Assembly (NCBI GenBank): GCA_000697475.1
Contig: JNEU01000990.1
Coordinates: forward strand, 1 to 44,720
Direction: 5' to 3'
Length of the DNA stretch: 44,720 nucleotides
Source: Lichtheimia corymbifera B2541
Taxonomy: Eukaryota; Mucoromycota; Mucoromycetes; Mucorales; Lichtheimiaceae
The translations under genes were made by a program, and so were the position numbers. Shown one piece after another: positions 1-12,013 of this stretch (position 1 is its first letter; every line of letters begins with the position of its first letter). The notes under the pieces were generated by a model. That model saw only the letters and a list, made by a program, of their open reading frames with translations, did not search any database and was not told where the DNA came from.

Positions 1-768
1 CATTTTCCCCCTCCCCACTCTTATCCACGTAAGCTTATCGTGTTGGTCTCATGTGTCTACTTGGTTATGCTGATATCTTATGTTAGGAGGGATAAAACCT
101 CGGCACAGCCACCACCACCGAAGCCCTCCCCTAACCACGGAGAGGCGACGGATGCAGGGTATACCCCTGCGTTCCCTCGGGGTATGTAATGGTATTTGGG
201 TATTGTGATCTTTCATTGTTGATACTAACAACATTCTTTTACTATGGTTCTTATTCCGTGATCTCTTTGGCCTACGTTTCCTTTTACTTTTGTGGATTAC
301 TTCATCTTATCAACATTCAATTATTTTAATAATAAAGATCATCAACCCATATTACTACAATGAGAAGGACCTCCTCTTGGGCAATGTCTGTGGTTGTTGT
401 GATCGAATCTCGCATGAATGCAGCACATGATTATACTGCTCGATCATTCAGATGCTTCATTTTCAACATTCTCAAATACATAGTAGTAATCCGGAATAAA
501 AGGTATCAGGCCTCTTTATTATTGTAAAGCATATACACTCGCTAATTGACAAGGAAGCAAGAGCAATATCTGGCGTCAAATATGCTACTAATAGTTCTTA
601 AGGACGTGGGTTGTAGTGGGTCATTCATTTGGTCGTGTTGCTATATCAAGGAGAACAATAAGCAATGGCTGGGATGATGCATGATTTCAGCATTCTGTCG
701 GTGTGACTAAGAGCGAAAAATAGAGCAAGCCGGATTTTCACTGTATCCCTTTGACTTTTGCGATCGAC
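1..768. other. Left-end intergenic stretch, no gene seen
   Basis: I see no convincing coding exon or RNA gene here. The short open frames on either strand have no recognisable motif. The right end must hold the promoter and leader of the ELP2 gene, but no clear TATA box is visible. Confidence 0.5.
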
Positions 769-3700
769 ATGCCCCACATTTCCAAAGAACACATTTCGAT
801 CGGTTGCAATCGGACAACCCATGCAGCTTCCTGGGGTCTCAATGGGCTCGTGGCGTTCGGTGCCAACCAGCTGATCGCTCTATACAACCCTCTGGTAAAC
901 AGCTTTGGAACATTGATCATGGCTCGAAACTGTCATTGACTCACCTTTATAAAGGACAAGCATAATAGTGGCATCATCGAGACGCTTCCAGGCCATACTG
1001 ACCGTGTTGTGTGCGTCGAGTTTATTGAACGAGGTATTATTCAGCAACATGTACACGTGTGTGTTGTATATACGACATGGTCCTTACTTTGACTCTCTTA
1101 GGCCACGAAGGAGAACTTCATGACGTCGCTTTGGTTTCTGGATCTGCTGATAAGACGGCCAAGATTTGGAAGAAGAATGCAGCAGGAAACTGGGTGAATT
1201 CTGCAACATTGGAGGGACACACTGGTGCTGTTGAAGCTGTTGGGTGCTTACGATCCCGTTCAATTCCCGGTACTTCTGATCTATTCGCTACTGGAAGTGC
1301 TGATGGCACCATTCGTATATGGGAAAGACGTGAGGCAGATGATGCTAATGGTAACTATCATCGAGATTTCCTTTTGTTTATCAAGCATTAACAAGACCAT
1401 CATGTAGATCAAGTGACCTTGCTGCAAGTGATCGAGTGTGGCAACAAGTATCCAACAACATTGGCTCTTTCCCATCTCCCTGGTACAAAGAGTAAGTAAA
1501 AAGGAAGAAAGGAAGAAAGGAAGAAATGGGTCATGGTCATCTTACCTAGGGATGTTGTTGTCAGTTCCTATTCTTGCATGCGGCCACACCGACAAAAAGA
1601 TTACCATTTACATCCAACAAAAAGGAGAACAATTTGAAAAGGCTCATGTGCTTCAAGGACATGACAACTGGGTTCGATCTCTCGCCTTTGCCACTTATAC
1701 GGGTAGTCAAGAAGATGCTACAGCAACCAACCATACACTTCGTTACGGAGATTTGATGCTTGCCAGTGGTTCTCAGGATCGCTATATCCGTCTATGGAAG
1801 ATCTCCCCCCATCAAGCCTCTCCTTCGTCTCCTGTTGAAACAAAGGAAGAACCATCCAATGGCGAATTGACCGATGATTTACTCCAAGCTTTGCAAGAGA
1901 ACGCTTTGTAAGTGATGGATGGCAAGCAAAATTGAGAGGAGATACTGAACTACCGAAATAGGACAGGAGAAAACGCAGAGTTGAGCACAAAGGCTCATTT
2001 GGTGCAAGTGGATGATGGAACCAGGTAAGTTGGGTTGCTTTATCGGTGGGCCATATATTAACGTATTGCTTTAGTAAACAACAATTCTCTCTCATGTTTG
2101 AAGCTCTGTTGATGGGTCACGATGATTGGGTGTACAGTGTTTGCTGGGAACGTCCACAGATGAAGGCAGATGCTGATGGCAAGGTTCAATATACCCAACC
2201 CATGCGACTTTTATCCGCGTCTAGCGATAAATCAATGATGATTTGGAGCCCTGATCCAGCAACTGGCGTGTGGATCAACGAGGTAAGAATGGACAAACGA
2301 ATACGAGACAATGTGACTCAGTCTCACGTGATGAATATGTAGGTTCGAATGGGCGATATTGGTGGCAACAGCTATCTTGGATTCTGTGGCGCACTTTTTG
2401 GTCCCGATGGACATCATGTCTTATCCCACGGCGCCAATGGATCATTCCATCTCTGGAAGAACGTATCGAATGATGAAGGTGAGCTGCTCTGGTAGTCATA
2501 GTCATACTATCAACGTGATCACTAATTGCAATGTGTAGATGATAATCATTGGGAGCCACAAGTATCTATCAGTGGTCATTTCAAGACCGTCGAGAGTGTA
2601 ACATGGGATCCCAATCATCGTTTCTTGTTATCTGCAAGGTAGGATGGAAATGGATATCGCGCAGCAGCAGCATGGGTACTAATGCCAAGCGTAGTCTTGA
2701 TCAAACAGCTCGCCTATTTGCGCCTTGGGTACGAGATGTGGAAGGCAACAAGGTCACTTCTTGGCACGAAATGGGTCGCCCACAAATCCATGGCTATGAT
2801 CTCAAGTGTGTCTCCTTTGTGCATGATTGGCAATATGTCTGTGGTGCCGATGAGAAGGTTTTGCGTGTGTTTGATGCTCCCAAAGCATGTGTGGAAAGTC
2901 TTGCTGGCTTAACCGGAGAAAACAACATGGCATCAGAAGCAGTAAGTGTGATATGGGTTCATTGAAAGTGTGTGCTTCCATATTGATTTATCAATTAAAA
3001 AGACAAGTCGACCTGTGGCTGCCAATTTGCCAGCATTGGGCCTATCCAATAAGGCAGTTTTTGAAGGAGATGTCGAGGAGATGACCAACGCTGAAGAAGA
3101 TCATACTGCTTTGCAAAGCTTTTCACATTCGTCATCCACGCCCACAGGCTTTACAGAAATCATGCAGCATCCACCATTTGAAGAGCATTTGTTGCAACAC
3201 ACTCTTTGGCCCGAAGTGGAGAAATTGTATGTATCATATCAATCATTTCGTTTGCAACTTGGATTAACATCCAGTTTAGGTATGGACACGGTTATGAGAT
3301 CATTTGTGTTGAAGGGAGCCATGATGGCAAGTATATCGCATCTGGATGCAAGGTAATGGTTGATGGATTATATTGTACAATGGATTATTGATGATTATGA
3401 TAGGCAGCAACTCCTGATCACGCTGTAATCCGACTTTTTGATACATCAAACTGGAAGGAGGTCAAGAACAAGATTGCTGCACATACACTTACCGTGACTC
3501 GTGCCCGATTCTCACATAACGATGAATGGCTTTTGACTGTATCCAGAGATCGAGTATGGTCACTTTCAAAACGAGTGCAAGATGATGCAGGTAATGTCCC
3601 TGGATCAGTCATTTTGTATGCATCCTCTCCCATCTCACATACTGGATCATAGACGCACCCTATCAACTTGCCTTCAAAAATAAGGCTCATGCCCGTATCA

Positions 3701-4212
3701 TTTGGGATTGCTCTTGGACACATGACGATTCTATGTTTGCTACTGGTTCCAGAGATAAAACGGTCAAGATCTGGTCACAGGCTGATGGTGAATGGAAGTG
3801 CATCGCTACTATCAAGTTTGAGGAAGCTATCACAGCGGTTGACTTTGCACCAGCATTGATGGATGGCCGGTAAGATAGATCGGATGCTATACTATTCAAT
3901 GTCCATGTTTTTCTCATTTGCAATTCGATTTAGATACCTTCTTGCTGTTGGTTTAGAAAATGGACAAATTAAGCTGATTGCTGCATCTGAACAAGACATC
4001 ACTCAGTGGGCATTGTGGGCCAACGTTGACGATAGGTATGTATGGAACTATTTGTGTATTATGCAAGTGACTCACAACAATGGGATAGATTATGTCATGT
4101 AGGCGTTGTACGGTCGTTGTCATGGCGATTGCACCCAGCCAAGAAGGATGTGTTCCAACTTGCTTCTGGAGGACAAGACCACTCTGTACGCATTATAAAC
4201 ATCCAACAATAA
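769..4212 (+). CDS. ELP2: Elongator complex subunit 2 (WD40 protein), many introns
   Basis: Elp2 is a WD40 scaffold subunit of the Elongator complex, which modifies wobble uridines of tRNAs (mcm5/ncm5 pathway). The start MPHISKEHISIGCNRTTHAA matches the conserved Elp2 N-terminus and lies just before the first WD repeat. Exon 1 is 769-894, exon 2 961-1033 and exon 3 1102-1350, with further short introns to the stop at 4210-4212. WD repeats run through the whole length, for example SGSADKTAKIW, TGSADGTIRIW, SGSQDRYIRLW, TGSRDKTVKIW and, at the C-terminus, SGGQDHSVRII. The stretch SLDQTARLFAPW followed by RPQIHGYDLKC and GADEKVLRVFDAPK is diagnostic of Elp2. The gene appears complete. One intron near 1500 contains a purine-rich AAGG repeat. 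It converges on the RPL8 gene, with about 160 bases between the stop codons. Confidence 0.95.
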
Positions 4213-4213
4213 A
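4208..4213 (+). terminator. AATAAA poly(A) signal overlapping the ELP2 stop codon
   Basis: AATAAA spans the TAA stop of ELP2, and a second AATAAA lies about 30 bases downstream near 4240. The second is the more likely functional signal. Confidence 0.4.
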
Positions 4214-4373
4214 AGAGCCAGATCACTATTGTACTATAGAATAAACCTTAACAATGACCCCTCACAAATCACGATATTCTCAATCCCATCCATCAATAAA
4301 CGATTCAAATCATGTAAAGCAAGAGTCGATTGAAAAATATGTATTTGGATTGAAAGCAATTTCAAGCAACCAT

Positions 4374-5260
4374 TTAATCCTTGATCTTCTTGGTACCACG
4401 GAGCAAACCGGTTCTTCTGGCAGCGATGAGACCGACCTTTTGACCAGCAGGAGAGTCACGAGCCATAGTGGAAGCCTTACCAATGTGCTGATGGTTACCA
4501 CCACCGTGAGGATGGTCCACGGGGTTCATGGCAACACCACGAGTACGGGGCCAGTTGTTACGCTTGGCCTTGGCGGCATGGTAAGCACGACCAGCCTTCA
4601 AGAGGGGCTTGTCAATACGACCACCACCAGCAACGATACCGACGGCAGCACGGGAAGTGGAGGGGACAACCTTCTTGGCACCAGAGGGAAGACGAATACG
4701 GGTCTTGCCATCTTCACCGTGACCAACGATGGTAGCATAGTTACCAGAGGTACGGGCAAGAGCACCACGATCACCATACTTTTCTTCAACGTTGCAGATA
4801 ACGGTACCTTCGGGCATGGAAGCAAGAGGAAGAACGTTACCAATGGTCAAGCTGGCCTTCTTACCGCAGTAGACGAATTGACCAGTGTACATGCCTTCGG
4901 TGGCAATGAAGGTCTCAGTGCGAAGCTTGTACCTGCAAAAAAAAGAAGATAAATATATATATACGATACAAAAGGTATATATGTTAAATACATACTTGTA
5001 GGGATCGCGGAAGACGACCTAATATGAAAAGATATTGTTTTAGCATGGGCCTCATCATTGGGTGGTTCTATATACAATACCTTAGCAAGAGGAGCACCAC
5101 GGCCGGGATCGTGAATGATCTCCTTGACGAGACCACGAATGTAGCCATGACGTTCAGCATAGTCGGCAACACGGAATTGAGCGGCACCCTTGCGACCAAC
5201 AGTGTGGGCCTTGAAGATGCTGCCAGCACCCTTTCTCTGTGCACGAATAACACGACCCAT
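4374..5260 (-). CDS. RPL8: 60S ribosomal protein uL2 (L8 / yeast L2), three exons
   Basis: This is the universal large-subunit protein uL2, which supports the peptidyl-transferase centre. The start [20 protein letters not shown] is the standard eukaryotic N-terminus. Exon 1 is 5081-5260, exon 2 is only 23 bases (4996-5018) and exon 3 is 4374-4932. Spliced length is 253 residues, as expected. The conserved loop near the C-terminus, [20 protein letters not shown], carries the histidine important for peptidyl transfer. The upstream open frame runs 12 codons further (from 5296), but the MGRVIRAQ start is the family start and the longer frame is probably leader. Codon use is strongly biased, as expected for a highly expressed gene, and this produces long antisense open frames. 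Confidence 0.97.
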
Positions 5261-5514
5261 GTCTATACAAGATTGATATCTGTTTAATCCATCCATTCAT
5301 TGATTCATCCATTAAATCCATTTCACATATTCATCCATCCATATCCTCTCTCTTTGCCCTTGTATGTGTGATGCTGACCTTAGAGAATCGAAAAAAGAGA
5401 CCGTACTCTAATGGCGTTGCACACTCCTTTGAGTACACCTCTCACTCCCCTTCCCCACCAGATTCAATTCCCGCCACTCACTTGTCTCACTCAACAATAC
5501 ACAATGGACTTTAA
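5261..5514. other. RPL8 upstream region with ATCC-rich low-complexity tract
   Basis: This gap holds the RPL8 promoter and the 3' end of the thioesterase gene. Around 5285-5345 the plus strand repeats the motif ATCCATCC with variations. No gene is seen. Confidence 0.5.
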
Positions 5515-7325
5515 TTACGAGGGTGACATGGGCATTTGACTCGGGCTGATATTACCATCACCGGTAGAATCATTCACTAAATTTACTACTTCAAGTCTCT
5601 GTTCCAATCTCTTAGCTCGTCGCTCTGATCCACCTTCAAGAAGTTGTATCTCTGCATCCGAATCAGGAATAGCACGTGGGATTTTGACAGGCACGTTGTC
5701 ATTGTCAATAGCCACTATCATACATCAATGAGCTATACAACCCTATTTCCCTTCTAATAAAAGACTTACCAACTGTGAAAAAACCATCATTTGTAAAACG
5801 GGTCTCAGTCGTTTGCAGGTTTTCTAATAGTCATGATCAGATGAGCATCCTCTCTTTTCTTTTTCAATAATCAACCTACCTGATTCCACGCTGACATAGA
5901 CTTCCATGGATGATGTATAAGTTCGCGATACAATAGATCGAATAGTGACCACATCACCGACTTTGGTTGGCGTAATAAAATTCAATGAATCCACACTAAA
6001 AGGCCATGCTACAATGATCAATAATGGGTATATGATACATACACGCCAGCGAATCTAACCTTGCAGTCAGCAAATAAGCACGAGCCAATCGATTTGCACT
6101 CGCCAGAGCAGCAGCTTCCATCCAAGCAATAATCTGACCACCAAAAGTAATACTCAAGGTGTTGGCATGCTGAGGCATCACCAACTCGACCAATTCGGCA
6201 AAGGTCACCTCCATCTTTTTCTCCTCAGCTGCTTGTTGGATCAGGGTTGGATCGGTGGAATATCTTCGTTTGTTGAGATGTAGATCATTGGCAACGGTTG
6301 ACTGGAGCACGTGGTCATTCACATCATCATTGGCATAAAGAGCAGGATGAGATCGTATCTGTGCGCTACTATAGGCGTCGTCGTGTTCTTTCAATCCCTG
6401 AGACCAATCCCGCATCAAATCCCTGATGTTTTGAAGGTTGGTGGGCTTTTTAGCAAAGCGAGCTTGTCGACGCTTCTCTGCCATCTCGTATCGCTTTTTC
6501 TCCATGGCAGTGTGTGGAATGATTTCGGGAACACGCGTGGGTAAGTGCTCAATCAGGATGGATCCGAGGTAAGTCTTGGGGTGTGGTCGTGGTGATAATG
6601 CAACAAATGTCAAATAGGCATGCGCAACAAAGAATCGTTCTCCTGTCAGAGGTGTCTCTGCTTCCACTTTAACGCCCACCTAGTATGATATTGCTGGTCA
6701 TCATTTCTTGTTCCACTAGTAGACGAAATATATATATACAACGTACCTCCATCGATGTCTTCCATGACTTGTTGACAGACGCCTGGATTGTTAACTACAA
6801 AATAAGATTATTATCATGTAATCTAAAAAGAAGATCATCATCATCATCAAATGACTTACAATATCGCCAATTTGCACTGTATGCAAAAATGCTACATCAT
6901 CCACAGATCGTGTTACCTATTGTAGCCAGCGCTGATTAGTGCTCATGTACATAGACGAAAAAGTAACACAAGAACATACACATGGTGCCAATGCATGACG
7001 TTTTGCTGCTATGCCTGCAGCTACATCGATCCATCCCAATATGGTACCAGCATTGGCCAGGCCCTATCCAAGTGGGTAAGTGAGTCTACCTTGATGTAGA
7101 TGGTATCAAGATCGCGTTACTAACTTTGGCGTTGCAATGCTGTGCAGCTAGTATTTCTGTCATGGTCACTCGACTTTGATGAACTGGTTTCGATGCGACA
7201 CGCTCATGGCCAGCTGCAATATAAGGATCGGGTAGCAATCGAGGAATGAGAGGTCGAGCAACAAATAGAAGCGTCTTGAGCCATAGCGACCGTATCAGTT
7301 CAAAGGCTGTTGATAAGATAGGCAT
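5515..7325 (-). CDS. Acyl-CoA thioesterase, double hotdog (ACOT family)
   Basis: The protein hydrolyses acyl-CoA thioesters to free fatty acid and CoA. Two hotdog domains are visible. The first has NAGTILGWIDVAAGIAAKRHA-like sequence (split here by an intron) and ILTIQASVNKSWKTSMEVGV. The second has HANTLSITFGGQIIAWMEAA followed by FSVDSLNFITPTKVGDVVTI. An N-terminal hydrophobic stretch (SLWLKTLLFVARPLIPRLL) could be a membrane anchor or mitochondrial targeting segment. A charged linker of about 120 residues joins the two domains, and the C-terminus is serine/proline-rich. At least five introns are needed. I chose ATG 7325, but an in-frame ATG at 7352 adds nine residues. The gene is divergent from the HP1-like gene. 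The exact ACOT subtype is not determined. Confidence 0.88.
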
Positions 7326-7784
7326 TGTTGGCGGTAGCGACGAGACATACACGCTTGCTTGAAGAAAATCATCCTTTTTTTATGGATCAGATCCATTGGT
7401 TTATAGGTCCACTCGTTTCCCCCCAACAGCTGCTACATTGTTGACTAGATCATAGGATAAAGAATCATCTTTCATTGTTACAAAAAAAGTGCAATAAATG
7501 TTCAAGGAGATCATTTAAAGAGGACGTATGCCTTATTGATGGAAGAGTATATCTACATACTACTACTACTACTACTCTAGTGGTGTGCTGCACATAGCAA
7601 TCAATAGTCATGGTTTCGAGCGCATAAAAGAGCACGGGATTCCTACACAGCTTATTTGGGTTGACCGATTTCTACATTTGCCCGGCTTTAGTCTCTCTTT
7701 TGCCACTTTTGTTCCACTCGCTGTCAAACAACCAGCGACGATCGCTCACTCCTCACTTGACACCATTGGGCACCAACCGAAATT
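7326..7784. promoter_or_regulatory. Bidirectional promoter region (thioesterase / HP1-like gene)
   Basis: These 459 bases separate two divergent genes. They include a (TAC)n-type run at about 7557-7576. No other open frame with support is present. The promoter role is inferred from gene orientation only. Confidence 0.5.
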
Positions 7785-9099
7785 ATGGAAGCCAATGCCT
7801 TTGCACCGCGTGTCTCCAGTTCCCTGTACGCAGACGACAGTATGCTTGTGGATCACTTTTCTGTGAATGACAATACGCGACATGTTCCCACTGTAGTGAA
7901 GCATGCCGAAGCAACTTCCGAATCAGACGACGTCCAAGATAACATGTCGATCGGTAGCTTCGATTACCCTGATCTCGAACCAGAGCTTTTCGATTCGCCA
8001 GACCAGCGCTACTGGCCGACACACGAGCATGGACAAGTCGACTTTATGGTAGGAGATCCTTCCGTTTCATCATCATCCAGGCAACAACAACAGCAGCAAC
8101 AACATCATCCATCATCAACATCCAAGACAACGAGACGCCAACAATCAACGCATCATTCCAAATCAACTCCTTTGAAACGACGCGTCAATTCGTCATCATC
8201 AGAAAAGAACTCAGAGACACAAAAGACATCCAACAACAAAAAGGAAAAACATGTGATCCAGCCGGATAGTACAGTGATGGAGGAGGAGGAGGACGATCCC
8301 TTCTATGAAATTGAGGATATTGTGGGTCACAAGGTGTACAGAGTAAGTAGAACAGTGCCCGTCGCACAGCATAATGCATATGGATATTGATTGGTATCAT
8401 CGGCTAGAGTCAAGCCGTCATGTACGAGATCAAATGGAAGGGCTATGATAGCAAGCAGAATACGTGGGAAATTGCTAGCCATATTCACGAGTGCGTATCA
8501 TGTTTTCATTCCTGTTACAAGCGTTTATTGATATATGGGTTATATAGAGACTGCCCTCAATTATGTATTGATTATTGGAACAAGCAAGAGAACACGCCCA
8601 TTCCCAAGAATGTACCTCGACAAAAGCAACAACAGAAACAACAATCATCACACAACACAAGGTCCTATATTGAGCGATTACAGAAATACAACATTGACAA
8701 CAACAGCTTGGTTCCCTATTATCGGAAACAAGGATACCGATTAAGTTATGATTTGGACTTCCCCACGCCATCAACAGATTGGAAGAAGGAGCTACGCGTG
8801 ATTCATTTCGTTCAACGTGTCAAAAGCACAGATCAAATACTAGCCTATGTCAGCTGGTAAGTTCTCAAGGTGGGGGGGGAAGAGGGAAAGATGTCTCCCT
8901 GTTTTTACTAACAGCAGAGGTCGAATAGGATGAATAAGAAGAAAACAGTGCACGTCATTCAAGAGTTACATGACAAATGTCCTGATATGGTATGTGTTTT
9001 ATCCTTGTATGTATGTTGAATGGATGGATAGTAATGCGTGTTTATATGGCTTAGTTGATCAATTATTATGAAAGCTGTTTGACGTTTGCAGGATCGTGA
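7785..9099 (+). CDS. HP1/Swi6-like chromodomain plus chromoshadow protein
   Basis: This is a heterochromatin protein that would bind methylated H3K9 through its chromodomain and dimerise through its chromoshadow domain. Exons are 7785-8342, 8408-8490, 8548-8856, 8929-8989 and 9055-9099, giving 351 residues. The N-terminal 170 residues are disordered, with a glutamine run and basic/serine-rich sequence. The chromodomain (about residues 175-235) reads DDPFYEIEDIVGHKVYR, then YEIKWKGYDSKQNTWEI, keeping the aromatic cage positions Y, W and the following W. The chromoshadow domain ends in LHDKCPDMLINYYESCLTF, the usual HP1 signature with its C-terminal helix. The last exon is only 45 bases. It is the only heterochromatin-type gene in the window. 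The UPF0658-like gene begins 225 bases downstream. Confidence 0.9.
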
Positions 9100-9179
9100 T
9101 GGAGTACGTTGTCCCTGACAAAATGAAGGCGGCGTTACCACCTCCTCATCCACCCATTATTCACTCGACCACCTCCTTT

Positions 9180-9230
9180 TTCTTCCCTCTCTCTCCTCTC
9201 TCTCTCTCTCTCGCCCTCTCTTTCTTCCTC
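9180..9230 (+). repeat. CT-rich pyrimidine tract
   Basis: An almost pure TC tract lies between the HP1-like gene and the UPF0658-like gene. Pyrimidine tracts are common just upstream of fungal start sites, so it is probably part of the downstream gene's promoter or leader. Confidence 0.6.
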
Positions 9231-9324
9231 ATCCTCATATACACATCTCTTTCTTCTCTCCCTCACTTGCGCACCTTTTCCCAACTTGCTTTATCCACAA
9301 TATTAATACTAGCGCCAAAGACAA

Positions 9325-10933
9325 ATGACAACGTGGATAGTGTCACGCCTTGTGAGTTTCACAATGAATATATCTCAACCAACATATCATTAATTTGTTT
9401 CAAGTTTGGGGAATCTCCATGGACTAGAGCTCTTTTCATTACTATTGTGGTGCAAGCTGTGCTTGGTATCACTCTTGAAGCTGTCATATTCAATTATCAC
9501 TCGACATCCGTCAACCTGATATACGAACATCGTTTACAAGAACCCAGTCTACTCACTGCTTATGCCAATGCACGTTCTTTACTCGTTTATTATTCATTAT
9601 TTATGATTGCACAACTCTTCACGCTGGTGCTCGTGATCGATGCGGTAATACAAACATGCGCTTTTGCACCTGCTTTCTTCAGTTTTCCTCATGCGCACAC
9701 AACCACCTCTTCTTTTGCATTCCAATGACTCGTAGATTTACCAAAAGAACACCATTGAGCTGATTGCACTTGCTGTGTTCGAGGTCGGCATGAGCGCCTA
9801 TTCTGTTATTCAATATCACCAATCCACCAGTCTATTCAGCGACACAACAGACTCTGCAGTGGTCACTTTGTTGGGCGATTCATTAGGCACGTCAAGATGG
9901 GCCGAGGTGTCACAAATATGCATCATGATTCTGAGCACCGTGGCTTTCTTGTTCCTGGCGTACAAGCTATATCTCGAGTTTGGATGGCACATTTACAAAA
10001 AGATTGGAGCCGATTTGGCTATGCGAGGTAAGGATACCCTACTATCAATGCTCCTTCATCATCTCTTATTGTTGCTATGGAAACACCATCATAGACCGTT
10101 ACAAAATGTATCAGATCTTTATGATGCTCCTCAAATTCGATTTTTTCTTTTTCCTTGGGTTCTCGGTTCAATACTTGGCTTTGCTCATAGTAACATGGTG
10201 GCCGGAAGCAGATACAACAGAAGAAAGCTCTGAGCTCATTTCAAAGCTGGTTGAACACATCTTCCTCAGCTGTCTCGTCACAATAGCCATGTTGCTGCTT
10301 GCATACTCTGGTGTAAGTAGGATGATCAATGGATGGAATAGTTGCTGTATGTTGACGCGCGCCTCTCCATTCAATATAGCTTCGACGTGAATGCAAAGCC
10401 CATTTGTACATATTTATGGTTCTCTCCCTGGCAAGCACAATTTACTTTATCCTCACATTGGTACAAATCTCTCAACAACCCCAACGATATATTGGATCCA
10501 AAGCATTCTTGACCTTCTTCCGTAAGTGACAACTTATTCTTTGACCATCATTTGACTGATGGGGCTCTTTAGTGTGTGTGGATATCGGGTTGATTCTGGT
10601 AAGTTGGAGGATGAGTACATATGGCGTGAACCAACCTTACATCACCAATCACTCACACCCCCCTCCCCGCATCCCTTTTCATTCTTTTCTTAGGTCACCG
10701 TGCCCATATCCATTTTATGTCTCCGTAACTTTAACCAAGGTTTGATTAACCACAGTAAGTTTACGTCCAGAATTGACCTTTTCTTCCCTCCCCTTTGGTG
10801 GAACTGCCACTCACTCAAGATGATCCTAGTTTCACATGCCACTGGTGCTGCCACATGCTCCCATTCAATGTCACCGCTTGGTGGAGAAACAGGAGAAGAG
10901 AAACCTGGTCCTCAACGATGGTCCATCGAATGA
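9325..10933 (+). CDS. Multispan membrane protein, UPF0658 (Golgi) type
   Basis: The predicted protein has about seven hydrophobic segments separated by short loops and resembles the fungal UPF0658 Golgi apparatus membrane proteins known from fission yeast. No biochemical function is established for that family. Key stretches are [20 protein letters not shown], then [20 protein letters not shown] and [21 protein letters not shown] start at ATG 9325 (nine codons, then a GTGAGT intron into [20 protein letters not shown]). A longer open frame upstream runs from 9096 through the CT tract and is less likely. Six or so introns are required. The end is uncertain: the preferred frame stops at 10931-10933 after a short hydrophilic tail ending QRWSIE, while another splice choice would end at 11022. 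Confidence 0.75.
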
Positions 10934-12013
10934 AGCAACCCATTTACATACATACATACACTCACAACCACCTTTTGTCATTTTTATACAAAAACAACAC
11001 CACAAAACTACGTACAAGATAGATAATGAATTACCGCTGCTATCCTTATAACAACCATAATATCATCCTTACTACATCCTACCCATTAAAGAGTTATTTG
11101 TAATGCATAATTGTTACTGCTGTTCACAATTGTATCCTCCTATCCATGCATCTGCTTGTGAGAATAGGCGTAATCACTCTATCCAAATGTCGTGTGATCC
11201 TGCTGAATCTAAAAACTAGTTGACGTCTTTTACTCCGATCATCCTTTCATGCATTTGGAACGATGGCCCGAGCGCAATTGCTTACGCATACCCAGCCTTC
11301 TAGCTCTTGTTTTATCATGGTCGACTAGCGGCTATTGGTGTAAAATTTGCGTACAACTATTCCAAATGAAATAGTACAATTGCTCTGCTTCTTGTGGTTA
11401 GGAATGTGGACGATGCGATGAAAAACTGGCATCACGACATGCCAGCAGCAAATATAGGCGATGATGCTTAGGCAGGAAATGGGGGTAAGATACAATGACA
11501 CAACTTGATTTTACATATGTGGACCAATATATCACAGGCTGCCTTGGTATCTAGCCCTGTGTATCATCCCTTCAATGTAAGAAGATTTAAAAGTCAGGCA
11601 AGGAAGGATTCTATGCTATGGCCTGAAGCCAAAACAGCTCTGCCATCCACGACACGACACATGATGCATCAGCAGCTGTCAAAAAAGAAGCGGTCCTTGG
11701 GATTAAATAAAATTAGGTTTAGGTTAAGGCATCAATGTATTACCATAAACAGATACAAAACAAAAAACACAAAACAGATACACAAAACAGACACAAAACA
11801 GATACACAAAACAGACACAAAACAGATACAGAAAACAGATGACGGAGTATATTTTACATTGGAAACAAATTTTGTACAGGGCGTAAATCAACGCAATGTT
11901 TAAAAGAAATCAAAAGCTATGTATAACGAGGAATATGTGAAAGAGCTATTAAATCAAATCAAGTTCTACTTTTGGAGTATATATGATGTGTTTGTATATG
12001 TATATGATGTCGT
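10934..12013. other. Intergenic region between two converging genes
   Basis: No supported gene is seen. The open frame at 11505-11903 consists largely of translated repeat sequence. A minisatellite lies at 11750-11842. The last 100 bases carry AT-rich sequence that probably includes the 3' end signals of the carbamoyl-phosphate synthetase gene. Confidence 0.5.
11750..11842. repeat. Minisatellite, 26-bp period
   Basis: A unit made of ACAAAACAGATAC and ACAAAACAGACAC alternates about three times, with degenerate flanking copies. It lies between two gene ends and has no evident coding role. Confidence 0.8.

Noticed and set aside
4254..4952. 232-codon plus-strand frame over RPL8
   Set aside because: Shadow of the highly biased uL2 codons; low-complexity Thr/Ser/Gly-rich translation.
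9096..9324. Longer N-terminus for the UPF0658-like protein
   Set aside because: It would start inside the last exon of the HP1-like gene and translate a CT tract into Leu/Ser repeats; the short spliced start at 9325 is more plausible.
11711..11730. TTAGGTTTAGGTTAAGG resembling telomere repeats
   Set aside because: Only two imperfect units and flanked by unique genic sequence; chance is enough.
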